A stretch of 64,000 nucleotides of DNA, taken from assembly GCA_935421135.1 (NCBI GenBank), contig OW285190.1, forward strand, positions 4,526,001 through 4,590,000. Reading direction: 5' to 3'. Source of the DNA: Bugulina stolonifera. Taxonomy: Eukaryota > Bryozoa > Gymnolaemata > Cheilostomatida > Bugulidae. The notes under the pieces are model-generated. The model was not told the origin of the DNA, ran no database searches, and worked only from the letters and a program-made list of their open reading frames with translations. Position 1 is the stretch's first letter; each line of letters starts with the position of its first letter. Below are positions 1-11,539 of the stretch, piece after piece. The translations under genes and the position numbers were made by a program.

Positions 1-17
1 GTGCAGTTTGCTCAGAG

Positions 18-190
18 CATGTCTACTGCTCACTGGTGAAACTACCTTTTTCAAGGTTGCTGAGCTGGTGTATTGGTAGCATGTTCTGTTCACTGTGCTA
101 GGCGATTAGATGCCGTAGAGGCCCCAGGTTCAAACTCCAGTCAGGGACTGGTATTTTAATGGATTTGAAACAAGTCTCTGACTGCTCAAA
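18..190 (+). repeat. tRNA-derived SINE copy
   Basis: A composite repeat with an internal RNA polymerase III promoter. An A-box-like TTGCTGAGCTGG lies at 57-68 and a B-box-like GGTTCAAACTCC at 127-138. The same block, from the 'ctgctcactggtgaa' head to 'cagtcaggg', recurs at 41890-42050 and, more diverged, at 28474-28600, 45031-45156 and 54791-54915. It lies in the 3' flank of the Treslin-like gene; a minus-strand ATTAAA at 155-160 inside it could serve as that gene's polyadenylation signal (inference). Confidence 0.7.
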
Positions 191-282
191 AATAATTTCC
201 TAGCTAAAAATACATCACAACGAAACACGTTTTATCAGATGTATGTATATAAGAATATGTAATAATAAGGACATGTACCATA

Positions 283-3200
283 CTAACCTAACGATGAGAG
301 TATGGTCGTAGCAATCTTCTTACGGGCAGGAGTACCTGCAGCGGCTGGTAAAGTGTTAACCATAGCAGTCTCTGTAGATGACCTCTGTTTGGTAGTGACA
401 ATCTGTACCATGCTACTACCTCTGGAGAGAGTGGGTGGTTTCACCACAGTATTGGTAGGCAGCTTGGAATCTGCAGATTCTACAAATAAGGTAAAATAGA
501 TAGTAGCTTTATGTTTAGATGCATGTGGCTCGAGTACATACTACTACACATACAATGACATGATGAAGGGATCTAGGTTCCCTCCACCAGCAGGTTTGAA
601 GTATACAAGGTTCTAGTAAAAGTTAGCATACAATAGCCCTGAATAGATGCTATTATTATCATTGCCAACACGCTACTATAAAAATTTCACTAATTCTCGG
701 GTATCTTGCAATCAAATTCAAAGGAAGTACACAATTGTTGGTCTTCAAATCAAAGCACACCGCAGCCCATGATCATGTAAAATCTAAAAATCTTCACAAG
801 GGTAGTCAGGTAGCACATTTTCCGAGGAGTGAAGAGTCTTAAGAAAGGTTTTATCACCAAAAGTACAACTTACTCTTCTCCGTGCTTTTTTTGTTGAGAT
901 CTGCTGGATCCACTAAAACACGTTTATCCAGCTTCCTACGATAAATTTCTTGTAACGATTCAAGTTTCAACATTCCTCTAGCCTTCCTATCTGATTGCTT
1001 AGATGAGCTGAGATTTGTACTAGGAAGGCGGATTGGTTGCAGTGGGGCGCTTTGACTAATCAGCTGTCCCGTAAGAGCCTTGATACCATCTAGAGAGATG
1101 TACGTGTATAAATGTAGATCATGAGGTTTATACAATGGGTGTAGGTAGACAGAAACTATGTCTATGCATATCCAGTGGAGACTACTGTATGGAGGTAGGG
1201 AAGGTAGGGAAATCTAACAAAACGATTTGGCTTGACTATATTATAACATAATGGTGTGCTATTGTCTGGTGACATCAGGATGTGATATTGTCTGGTGACA
1301 TCAGGATGTGATATTACCTGGTAATACCGGTGCGACATGTGATGCAGCTGCTGTGGAGATTATGTTTACTATATCTGCTGACCGGGATGGATTGACCATC
1401 ACCAGAGTGATCTTGTCTATGGTCAGTGGTTGGAGGATATAGTAGGAGTTGTCTACCTTGCATTCAAGAACCTACAGAAGTAACAGAGACCTTATACTGT
1501 ACCTACAAGAGACCAGTAGCAGACATGGAAACCTACATGTCTATGTGCACATACAAATACTGCTACATACCATAACGTGATTATTAGCTGACAGTTCCAC
1601 CAGCAGTCTGCATAGTCTACTGCTATTTGTGTCAGAGTGAGTCGGCAAGGAGTTGCCTTCTACTGCACTAGTCCGAGTTTTCCCAATATTACAGGAGTTG
1701 CTAGTGGTATTTGAGTGATGGCTTTTCCTGGTTGCTTGGCTGCTCTCTGCCATACACAGATAGTTTATTGTGTTGTTGAGGTATTCCAGTCTGACTGAGG
1801 AAGATGGGACAACTCCAGACACGTATAGATATTCCACGGACAGTTCGCTGCAAGCATCATATAAATAGATTAATAGTGAAGTTGTCAAGTCCAGTGAAAA
1901 CCTTCATGAGAAATGTGACATTAAATTCACATACTTGCAAACATTCTAGTAGGATAAAGAGCCTAAGCACATGCATCTATACGTCTATACACCGCTGTTA
2001 CACTCTATTAGAATGTACTACAGCTATACTATAGATATATACTAGGACTATGACATAACAGCTGTGCATATACTATTCTACAATGATGTACTACTACATG
2101 TATATTGATACGGCCAGCTAAATGGTAAAATCAGCCATATGGAATTAACATATAATTATTAGTACATATACCTGGATTGACAAAGTGGGACAGCAGCCAA
2201 AGATAAGATGACTGAATTACCACTGGTACATATGTTTAATTTCTGAGAACTGATGGGCATCTTCACACTGCTGTCCATAAACAAATGACATATTTGTTCC
2301 TGGACACATGTCACAGGTGCTTCTGCAGGCTGTGTATGGCGAAATACAGAGGGAAGAGCCTGTAAATATATCATGTGAAATAAACCATCCATATATTATT
2401 ACATGGATATACAAAGGCCTGAATGTGCAGATCAGAGATAAATAGTGCTATGAAGTTCAAACACTTGCTGGACCTGCATATCAGCCACCCTTACACAACA
2501 ACCTTTGTGATTACTAATACAGAATGCATCAGTCTACATTCCTTTCTACTGGTTGATTTTTATAATCTTTCATGCACATAAAATGGATCAACTAATTCCA
2601 GAGAAACTGCAGAATTTCACCTTCAGTGAGCATAATTAAAAATGGATTAGTACTGAGTACAAGATACACAATCAGCTATGGCAGCACCTGTACTGGGCTC
2701 ACAATTCCAAAGCTAAGAATTTCAATTAATTACAATGTACAATCAAACATACTCGTTAGCAGTAAAACATGGCAACCAGTATATAACTGCTGTATACATA
2801 TGAGGTTATACTAACCACTCTACCGAGAGCTGTCGAGAGCTGAGATAACTGTGTTATGTGTATGAATCGTCCACCTAGCTCCTCTAGTGTATGCTTGTAT
2901 ATCCTAGATATTTCTTCACCCTGTAACATAGTACAGAGTACATATTGTACTTGTATAAACTACTGCGCAATATCTATGCATTACAAGGACTTCTCATTCA
3001 TAGGGTGAAGCTGTGGTTCAAATATGGCCAGCTGTTATAGTTGGACCAAAGCAGTATTCTTGTTAAATCAATAGCCGAGGGTCAGCAACAAAATCCTGTT
3101 TGGTAAAACTGAATGGTTAGTGGTACTGCAGATTAAAACTATTTATTCTGAGGTCAGTTATTTACACGTCAACTCCGATACAACAGTTGAAATTGGATTG

Positions 3201-6200
3201 CGGTCATCTTACTTACAAAAACATGTTTGCCATCAAACTTAGTGAAATACTAATTCTCACCAGGTTAATAGTATGGCAGTCAGAGTTGACCCAATACAGA
3301 GCAATCTGTTTCTCCCTCCACTTTTGTCTAGCGGTTAGTGAGAGCACACTGTTGGTAAGATGTGAGGGCTTGGTACATTCCCTTCCCGCAAAACAAGAGA
3401 GTGATTCGCTACAACTTGGGCTAAGCTGAAAGTTGAAGACAAAGTTCTTCACCATGGATGCACTGGCATTGCGGGCCAGTTGAGCTGCTCTCCCTCTGAC
3501 AGATTTAATAGGTGAGCAGATATCAGGCATCTCCCACTGTAAGAAGAACTTATCAAATGGTTATGGGCAGTACTTTAAATAGCCAACAAACTACAAATAA
3601 AAAGTTCATCGCCTCTGAAATTGGTTTTAGGAGTAATTTATTAGTTTTTTAGCCAACTGGGAATGATATATATAACTGAGAGGACAGCAGGGGAACTGAG
3701 AAAATGTTTGACAAGTTTGGTTCAATCGAATAATTACCCACGAATGTATGTCACTAATGTACTACCTTTACTCTTCTTCACAAAGACAGAGAGTATGCAA
3801 CCCTAACATAGATATATGTATTTAGAGTTAGCAATGCGTAAACTCCACAAAGATATTACTTGGAAATCCTCTATAACAGCACAGAGTACATTGGAGTAGA
3901 CTGCTGAAGGGGCCTTGCGCAGGTAGACATCATCTTCACCATGACGTTCTGCCTTTCTAGCTTTCCTTGGTGTAGCCACCAGTGCAGACTGTCTCGACAG
4001 CTGGCTATCTGCAAACGTGATAAGTGACAAGTAAGTGCAAGTTATTGTGGAGATAAAGGTTGTAGACTGCTAACTGCTCAACTAGTTCATGTTTATAAGT
4101 GAAAGTAACAACTCGGTTACAAGAGAAGTGATGTTCATCTTCAACACACAGAGCCTCGTTCTAGAGCGAATTGGACTGCCGCTTGTTCAGCTATGTAAAG
4201 ACCAAAATGTTGATATTTTCAGCCCCCAGCGTCTTTGAGTACTTTTGTGATTGGTTAATATGAGACACAACAACTCCAATATATAATTTATAAGAAATCA
4301 GCTTTGGTTACTGGCTAGATGATGTTAATCCAGGCCTTAATCCAGGCCACTCACTGGTGAGCTGGTACTACTCATAACCTATAGAGCTGTGACAATGAAC
4401 AATGGAGTCAGCCAGACGAAGCTCACTGCCTCTCATGTAGCTGGAAAAATTTAGTAAACTTTTCAACTGACACACATAGCCTAATAGAAAGTACCTTGTT
4501 CATCGGCTTAGATTATATAATAGCTGCACTCAGTAAGTAAACCGACAAACGTACAACTGTGCCTATAGAGGTTACTCTCAGTGGCACAGGCCATCAAAAT
4601 TGACAATATTTATAGATAGCTGCTAACTGTTGAGAAATAGAACCTTCTCCTCTCATTAGAAGTGCATGTTGATGATACTAACACCACGTCATTGGTCAAA
4701 ATATTGAGTGTAGTATGTAAAAATATCCGTGTAGTCCTACCCAACTTATCTTCAAAGTCTTCAAATGTTTCTAAGTTGAAGTCTTTCCAGCTGGTGTGAC
4801 GGTGAGTAGTAAGGGGGAGGCTGTCTAGGTTATAGAACACATAGCCCCAACGCACGTGCTTATACAATGAATTGCTGCTCAGACTAGAGAGTATACGCAG
4901 GCAGGAGAGTCTGAGTAAAGAGCCAAGTTTCTGCAGGTCAAAGGATTGCCGGCCCACATTGTTATCGATAAGGAACACAACCTACAATCATAATGTGGAG
5001 CATCAAACCACATATACCACCTTTCCATGACACATACATGTAGGTCTAGTTAGTAAATAGGACAAATAGCATACCATCTAATTTACAATATTCGTAAACA
5101 AGTAGGCTAGTATAATAGCCTCCATGCAGTGGTTATCTTTTAGCAGACCGCTTATCAAAACTAAACTGGATTTTCAGTAGGCCTAACTAGTGCTGGGCGG
5201 TTTTGATTTGCATGTGCATTCAGTTTTTTTGCTGATTTTTCTAAAAAACTGAATGAAACCGAAGTTGTCTTCTCACCCTCGGTTTAATTCAGTTTTTTTT
5301 ATTCATGAAAAAACACCGAACCGAACCGGAAATTAAATACTCAATATTGGAGTTGTCACACCCTGCTTTTAAGCTGTAATGGCGGCCATTTTTAATTTAC
5401 TCTAATAAATTGCAATTATTAAATGCCAATCATCTATAATAATATGGAAGTATAACAACTGGAATTCAGTGAAACTAAAGTAAATCATCTCTGGGTGATA
5501 ATGATGGCAGTAGCTAAGTATTTATTCAAAGGATGACATCGAATTATAAAGATTGAAAGGTGCATAACATAAATTCACGTGTTCGGCGTTTCAGCCATTA
5601 CCGGAAATGGCCGCCATCTTTATTTTGTTCAATAATTTGCAATAATTAAATATTAATTATTTATAACAATATGCAAGTTTGACTACTAGAATCAAATGAA
5701 AACTACAGTGAACCCTTACTGGGTGACATTGATGGCTGCAGCTCAGTCTGTATTCCAAGGATGGCATCGAATTATAAGGATTAAAAGAAGCACTAAAATG
5801 GCAGCCATTTTCATTTAGTTTAATACTTTACAATTATTAAATATTTATTATTTATAATAATATGCAATCGTAACTGCTATAAAGGAGTGAAACTACAATA
5901 AATAACCACTGGGTGATAATATTATGGCTGCAGCTAAGTCTAAATTCCAAGGATGGCATCGAATTATAAGGATTGAAAGAAGCATAACATGAATTCACGT
6001 GTTTTCAACGCCAGCCATTATTGAAAGTGGGTGCGCTAAGAGGCCAGGCGCGGTTTGACTTTTAAAACCGAATAAAACCGCACCGCCGCATTCGGTGTCG
6101 GTTCACATTTTAAATTTTGGCGGTTTTTGAACCGAATGAAAAAAAACCGAAAAAACTGAATGACACCGAAACACCGCCCAGCACTAGGCCTAACACAAAA

Positions 6201-6572
6201 TAAACGTTTTGCTATACCCAAAACACAATTTGAGATAAGTATAATATATGTAAAATAAGCTACATCTTTCAGGTTTGTGTAAAGTTTGAAACATAGCTAC
6301 CACATATCTTTATCATCAAAGCTTGACTTGGAGAACAGCGATCTCATAGCTGTTGAACATCTAGTACGGAACCCTTTATCCTTGCAGAATGTTATGTATG
6401 ATAACCCTATCAGATCACCAAAACTTATCTGTAGCTTCTTTGGTGCGAGATAAACTATGAAGAATAGTACACTTAAGAGCATTACCTGAGCGGTGTAACT
6501 CTGGGGATTACGTTCGACTTGAGAGCTCATGGGGTTGGACGATTCTATGCGGTAAGAGAGTTGGGATTCCAT
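283..6572 (-). CDS. ticrr: Treslin/TICRR-like DNA replication origin-firing factor (9 exons)
   Basis: Exons, 5' to 3' on minus: 6486-6572, 4741-4981, 3860-4008, 3261-3536, 2172-2359, 1571-1847, 1318-1456, 874-1089, 283-479 (stop TAG 283-285). All have AG/GT borders, all phases agree, and the total is 1,770 nt or 589 residues. Recognition rests on the N-terminal block VVFLIDNN plus 'RWGYVFYNLDS' and 'FEDFEDKL' (about 30-109), then 'EDFQWEMPDICSP' across exons 3/4 (about 156-168), then 'KQIALYWVNSD', and a late 'VLPDGIKAL' (about 450-460); these follow the order of vertebrate Treslin's N-terminal half. Treslin works with MTBP and TopBP1, under CDK control, to load CDC45. S/T-P-x-K/R sites occur at about residues 122, 167 and 574. 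The protein is far shorter than vertebrate Treslin (over 1,900 residues). The exon 2 donor (G|GTAGGA) is the weakest border; the start is the first ATG of the 87-nt exon 1. Identity is confident; exact ends are less so. Confidence 0.82.
1261..1312 (+). repeat. 26-bp tandem repeat beside a splice donor
   Basis: Two identical copies of a 26-bp unit (attgtctggtgacatcagga...) at 1261-1286 and 1287-1312. They lie in the Treslin-like intron immediately downstream (minus strand) of the exon 7 donor at 1317. Confidence 0.9.
5188..6186. mobile_element. hAT-type non-autonomous transposon (999 bp) in Treslin intron 1
   Basis: Terminal inverted repeats begin TAGTGCTGGGCGGT at both ends and are flanked by a perfect 8-bp target duplication GGCCTAAC (5180-5187 and 6187-6194). 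The 8-bp duplication and the TAGTGCTGGGCG end are typical of hAT elements. No transposase frame is visible. The interior has three diverged direct repeats of about 200 bp, starting near 5378, 5604 and 5797, each opening with an 'atggcngccat' segment and containing 'atggcatcgaattataaggatt'-like sequence. The subterminal regions are rich in CCGAA/TTCGG motifs. Confidence 0.88.
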
Positions 6573-7108
6573 TCACAGATTGAGTCATTTGTGGCAGAAC
6601 CTACTATACGCAATACATTTTTATATATGACACTGATTTTGATCAAATCTGCCTTCGAACTAAATTTTTCACCAACATAATAATAGTTCACAAAAGCATG
6701 TAGACCACTTATGTTAATCAAAGACACTTCTGAGTGAACCACCATTAGAACGTACAATTACAAATAGCCGCTAATACAGTTTATGAACTCTAGTTATAGT
6801 TTAGAGGTGGGTACATTCTGTTCATGCACATGTAGAGTCTACTCTCAATTTAAACACAGGAGTGTGTGGTGCTACTTGGTTACAGTCTAGAGAGACGACA
6901 CTACACTTTGACTTTAGTCGATGCAAAACCCGTGTTCAAATTAAAATTTATGTAATAAAATATGCGTTGAAAATGCCTCTACCTACTTACTAGATAGCTA
7001 TATTAGCACTTGTAGGTAAAACTCTAATTTTTTAATTGAATTTTCCAACTGAGACCCTCGGAAAAGACAAAAGCGTGGAAACTCTGACTATAAATATATA
7101 TAAAATAC
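6573..7108. other. 5' flank of the Treslin-like gene, no gene seen
   Basis: About 540 bp upstream of the predicted start codon. It should contain the promoter and 5' UTR, but I see no clear TATA element or CpG-rich block; the stretch is AT-rich with only short, unsupported frames. Confidence 0.5.
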
Positions 7109-7200
7109 AGTGAGAAGGGAAGTCCCCTCTTCGCTCTTGCTCCTTGATAAAATACATTCTATCAAGGAGCAAGAGCGAAGAGGGGACTTCCCTTCTCACT
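7109..7200. repeat. perfect hairpin, 41-bp arms with 10-nt loop
   Basis: Left arm 7109-7149, loop 7150-7159, right arm 7160-7200. The arms are exact reverse complements (agtgagaagggaagtcccct... against ...aggggacttcccttctcact). No transposon ends or target duplication are evident. It could be a foldback insertion, a small-RNA precursor or an assembly foldback. Confidence 0.95.
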
Positions 7201-7357
7201 CCTTGATTGTATATATAGCTCTGAGCTGCACTGATGAGGTGTCAAACACCGAAACAGTACACTGTATGCAGATTGGGTATTATTTTATATTAGTAATAAT
7301 TTAAGTTAAAAATTATAATAACTATAATCATATAATTAATTGTAATATAATAATAAT

Positions 7358-7927
7358 CAGAGATGCCAGACTCGAGTTAAAGACTTTCACTCGAGTTAAT
7401 TCAAGCAACATTTTATGGCTTATTATAAATAAACTTGAATATACAGCTGTCAAAAACTTGTAACTTGAATTGTAATTCAATTATGGCTATGATCAAAGAC
7501 TCTCAACTCGCACATCATAATGTTGAAATATTCAATAACTCGAGATTTCATTGGGCAGCTGTGAATTGTAATGAATGGAAATAACCACAGTTATAACCAC
7601 CAACCACAATTATATCACATTTTACACTAAAACTGTGACATTTTGCTTTGAAATTTGAACTTCTAACACCATTTCCTAACAACATTTCACTATAAGCTAA
7701 ATAATAACCCAATTACTCTATATAAAGACTCGAGTTAAATAAGAAAAGAATTGAATTGAAACTTGCTTGTAGTTAACTTGGTTAACTTGACAAAAACTTG
7801 AGTTTCTGGGGACATGTAAATATTTAACTCGTAACTTGAAAGTTTTGATCTGTCACTGAAAGAATTGAATTGTAACTTGAAGAGTCACAACTAAGAGTTT
7901 CCAAAATAAAACTTGCACACATCTCTG
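7358..7927. mobile_element. hAT-type MITE (570 bp)
   Basis: Both ends start CAGAGATG and are flanked by an 8-bp duplication ATAATAAT (7350-7357 and 7928-7935). The interior is non-coding and carries repeated 'actcgagttaa' and 'aacttgaa' motifs in both orientations. The 8-bp duplication is in AT-rich sequence, so it is slightly less decisive than that of the other hAT copies. Confidence 0.8.
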
Positions 7928-8099
7928 ATAATAATACAAATAAAATTCATAATATTTTTACCTCGGAATTTACCTCCGATGAGGTAGGACTCCGCCAGAA
8001 ATTTCCTGTAGATCTATAAGGGAGCCTCTAGTTTTAACTATTTTCGGACTAGGGGGTCTGCAATTTTTACAGTATATCACTGTTTAGGATTGGAGGTCA

Positions 8100-8310
8100 G
8101 CTTCTCATCTTATCTCACGAATAAATGGATACCTTTTAAGCTGGATACATGATTTTCGCTCTGACAGACAGCAATCCGTTGTGCTCAAAGGAGCTAGCTC
8201 ACAAAAGTGCACAGTAACCTCAGGAGTGCCACAGGGTTCTGTACTTGGACCGACCTTGTTTTTGTGCTATATTAATGACCTTCCAGACCTGCTGTCGTGT
8301 AAAGTTAGCC
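8100..8310 (+). pseudogene. non-LTR retrotransposon reverse transcriptase fragment
   Basis: A plus-strand frame reads 'SGVPQGSVLGP' followed by 'LFLCYINDLPDLL' (about 8218-8300), the canonical reverse transcriptase block of Jockey/CR1-like LINEs. It continues from an upstream stretch with 'SRINGYLLSWIHDF' and ends abruptly after 8310. No start, endonuclease or tail is visible, so it is a short dead fragment. Confidence 0.8.
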
Positions 8311-8443
8311 TTTCTTTTCGTTTTTTCACACAGACCACACTTGTGTGTGTAAAGTCGTGAGAACTCAGTTATGTTTTTGTGAGTTTATGTTGTAGGTGCT
8401 ATTTTTGTGCTATTCTTTTTGCTTGTTTTATGTTATATGTATT

Positions 8444-9380
8444 TCAACTAGCCCCAGTTATAGATCCAGAGCGTAGCTCTCTAAGGGTTCTGAGCCAAAA
8501 AGAATAATAAAAAACATTCGTTTTAATGTGCGGTGTGTATGTATTGAGGGCCTGTCTTGTGTTGTGCATTTTATTTAAATCATAATTAAAATATGGCTCA
8601 ATACCTTCTGCCAGGCACCTAAAAAATAGTGAATATCTTGCCTCTCTTCTTCTCTCTTGCAGGGATTTTATGACAACTTTTTCTCTTAACTGTTTAAAGC
8701 TAATCTGCCCTTTAAGGTTATAAATAAACCTTAGCCCTCTATTTTGGACCTTTTCTATTAGTTTGATTTGATTTTTTTGATGAGGGTCCCACACCTGACT
8801 TGCAAACTCTAACAAGGGTCTTACCAATGTCAAATAAGCTATTCGACGTGTTGGCATATTTGAAGATTTTAAAATTTTGCGTAATTGGGTCATTCTTAGC
8901 GTGGCAGTGTGGGCAATGTTATTGATGAGGCGATCCCATTTCAAACTTGACTGAAGACAAACTCCGAGAGATAGGAGTGAAATTCAACTTGTTGCAAAAT
9001 TTGATGGTGTAAAAAGTAGTCCTTTTTATTAGTTACCTCTCCGTCCCATTTGTAAAAAGCTGCATTTTGATACGTTAAAATTCATTTGCCAATTTTCTGA
9101 CCATCTTTCTAGTTTGTCCAAGTCGTTTTGTAAAATTGATGCGTTTTCAGCAGTGTTATCAATTATCACATCATCTGCAAATAACCTACATTCAGACTTT
9201 AACTGTGAGGGCAAATCATTGATAAAAATTAAAAAGAGCAGTGCGCCAAAACAGAACCCTGAGGAACCCCTGATGTTACCGGTCTACAGCTAGAGTTTTG
9301 ACCTTCTACTGCGACATATTGTCTACGATCCTTCAAAAAATGTGTAATCCAACTGACGATAGTTCTGTTAATACCAATTT
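8444..9380 (-). pseudogene. non-LTR retrotransposon RT C-terminal fragment
   Basis: On the minus strand, from 9380 downward, frames encode 'TSGVPQGSVL' (near 9270), then 'CRLFADDVIID' (the catalytic F/YADD box, near 9180), then the C-terminal block 'LVRPLLEFASQVWDPH' with 'IEKVQNRGLRFI' (about 8830-8730), ending at a stop at 8444. At least one frameshift separates the PQGS and FADD boxes. The architecture fits a Jockey/CR1-like LINE. It is oriented opposite to the neighbouring fragment at 8100-8310. Confidence 0.85.
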
Positions 9381-9384
9381 GTTC

Positions 9385-10188
9385 CTAAATAAAATGGGTA
9401 AATACAAATATGAATGAAAATAAATTTTAGTTGCATGTGCTCTCATCAAATAGATATGCTATAGGCCACATACATACATGAACATCAACACGCAGCCATG
9501 CACTTTTTTAAAATTAAAATTAAATATAATATTATTATTATATAATAATAATAGTATTATTATTCAATATGAATATAAAATTAAAATAAAATTTTGTGCA
9601 TTTCTCATGTAATGTATGTGCTAATTAAACTTAAGATCTTTATTAAATTATGCTGATGACACTCTACTTTACCAAACTGTGAATACAAGTGAGGATGCAA
9701 AAATGTTCCAAAATAACATCAACTCTCTACACGAGTGGTCTACAAAATGAAAAATGCCATTCAATAAAAAGAAATGCCTAGCTGAAAACTTTGGAAGAGT
9801 AACGCTCATACCTCAATACAAACTAAGCACTGCATCGTGCATGTCTTGAATGAACAGAAACCGCCAAATACCTAGGAGTAATAATTCAATCAGATCTTAA
9901 GTTTAATCAGCACATACATAAGAAATGCACAAAATTTTATATTAAATAACAATACAATTATTATTATATAATAATTATAATAATAATAATATAATTATAA
10001 TTAATAATAATTAATAATAATATTATTATATTATATTTATATTATTATATTTAATTTTGGCTGCGTGTTGATGTTCATGTATGTAATTGTATTGTATGTA
10101 TGTGGCCTATAGTATATCTATTTGATGAGAGCACATGCAACTAAAATTCATTTCCATTCATATTTGTATTTACCCATTTTATTTAGAG
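9385..10188. repeat. large fold-back inverted repeat enclosing a LINE RT fragment
   Basis: Left arm about 9385-9640 and right arm about 9893-10188 are imperfect reverse complements. The outer ends read TAAATAAAATGGG / CCCATTTTATTTA and the inner ends 'attaaacttaagatc' / 'gatcttaagtttaat'. The 250-bp spacer holds a plus-strand LINE fragment, 'YADDTLLYQTV' (about 9650-9685), continuing after an in-frame TGA toward 'SDLKFNQHIHKKC', which itself lies in the right arm. The arms differ mainly in AT-rich microsatellite length near their middles. Either a TIR element captured LINE sequence, or a LINE copy was folded back. Confidence 0.85.
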
Positions 10189-11539
10189 ACACCCGTCACC
10201 CATCCGTAGACAATCGAGATAGTCAATAGCGGATTTTCCTTCCTTTGTATGTTCTCCTTCATTTTATATGCGCCGCCCAAATGATATTCGTTTTATCAAT
10301 GCGCTAGTAGCAAACCATATTTTCGAAGATACAACGATAAAGAAATGGTCCGCATATATTTGACGGTTGTGGTAAAAGACGCGAGAAATAAATGGCGTGA
10401 GAGCGTGAAGACAACTCCAACTAACCTTAAAATACCTCTATTGGGGAGGAGCTAAATCCAGAAATAAAACCTTTGGTTACGGTCAAGGTTAACATGGGGA
10501 AAATCCAAATCAAGAATTAATTTTCCCATGAAAACTTTGTCATTTGTCTTATGATTTAATTATAGCAGCCTCTAAAGACTTTTAACTTGCAGAAAATGAT
10601 TTTAAAATGTTCAATGAATTAAATTTTTTGCTGTGATAAAAATATCTACATGTATAACAGAGATTAGTGAAATTGTAACAAATTTTATGCAAAAAGTGAA
10701 AAACACTTACCAGTTGCATTTTCGCTTTGACTTTACTTTTCATCATAATTATTTAGTTACAATATTTTACCAAAACTTAAATAGCAGCCTAAAAATCTAA
10801 AGAAAGCGTGAGCTAAAGACACAATTAAATATTAAATTGACTTGTAGTCACTTTTAGTGACATGATAAAACGTGTGACATTAAAAGTTTTGACTCAGGCT
10901 GTTAAAAATATAATTAGTCTACTATTAACTGTCTCTTGTGTAGCCTCTTGTGTAGCCTCTTGTGTAGCTGAGTCTTTGCAATCATGTAAATTTAATTCTG
11001 TCACACTTCTGTTTAATGTTATTTTGTTTCTCATGACTTTGGTGTACTATTATTTGCAATCACTCAGCATATAACTATTTGATAACCGTTTGTTGTAGGC
11101 CTAGTGGAAGTTTCACATCCTGCTTGAAATATATTCTTCCATAGAATTTCACAGGACCCCAATCCCATAGAATTTCACAGGACCCTAATGACTAGTAAGT
11201 GCAGGTACTGAGCAAGAAATTGTAATAATTGTAGCCCATCTGCTCTAAGCCTCGTCTTTGTGGTCTTTTTACTCGCACTTGAAACGCTGTCGTCTAAGGT
11301 ATTTGTAGAATTGTTTGCAGTTATTAACATTCATATTAGTATTCGCAGCAATTTTTGTCAGGTAAATGTAGACAGCGTAACTGAAGACCACCATCTGTTG
11401 AAGTACCAGGCATGTGTATGTTTGAGTACAGTTAGAATAATTATTTTAACTCAACTCTGTAGTTATTATTGTTATTATATTATCAATGATGTAGTAGTTT
11501 TATGAAAGTGTGATTAGCCCCTTATTATTGTAATGGTTT
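10189..11539. other. intergenic, minor tandem repeats only
   Basis: No convincing gene. Small direct repeats are present: about three copies of the 12-mer cctcttgtgtag (10930-10966) and two copies of a 25-bp unit containing 'atagaatttcacaggaccc' (about 11130-11182). A 70-codon frame across the 12-mer repeat has no supporting features. Confidence 0.6.

Noticed and set aside
120..140. tRNA gene suggested by a B-box-like sequence
   Set aside because: No cloverleaf can be drawn and the block is dispersed as a repeat, so it is a SINE.
302..499. 65-codon plus-strand frame
   Set aside because: It is the antisense of the last Treslin-like exon, which has splice-border and phase support on the minus strand.
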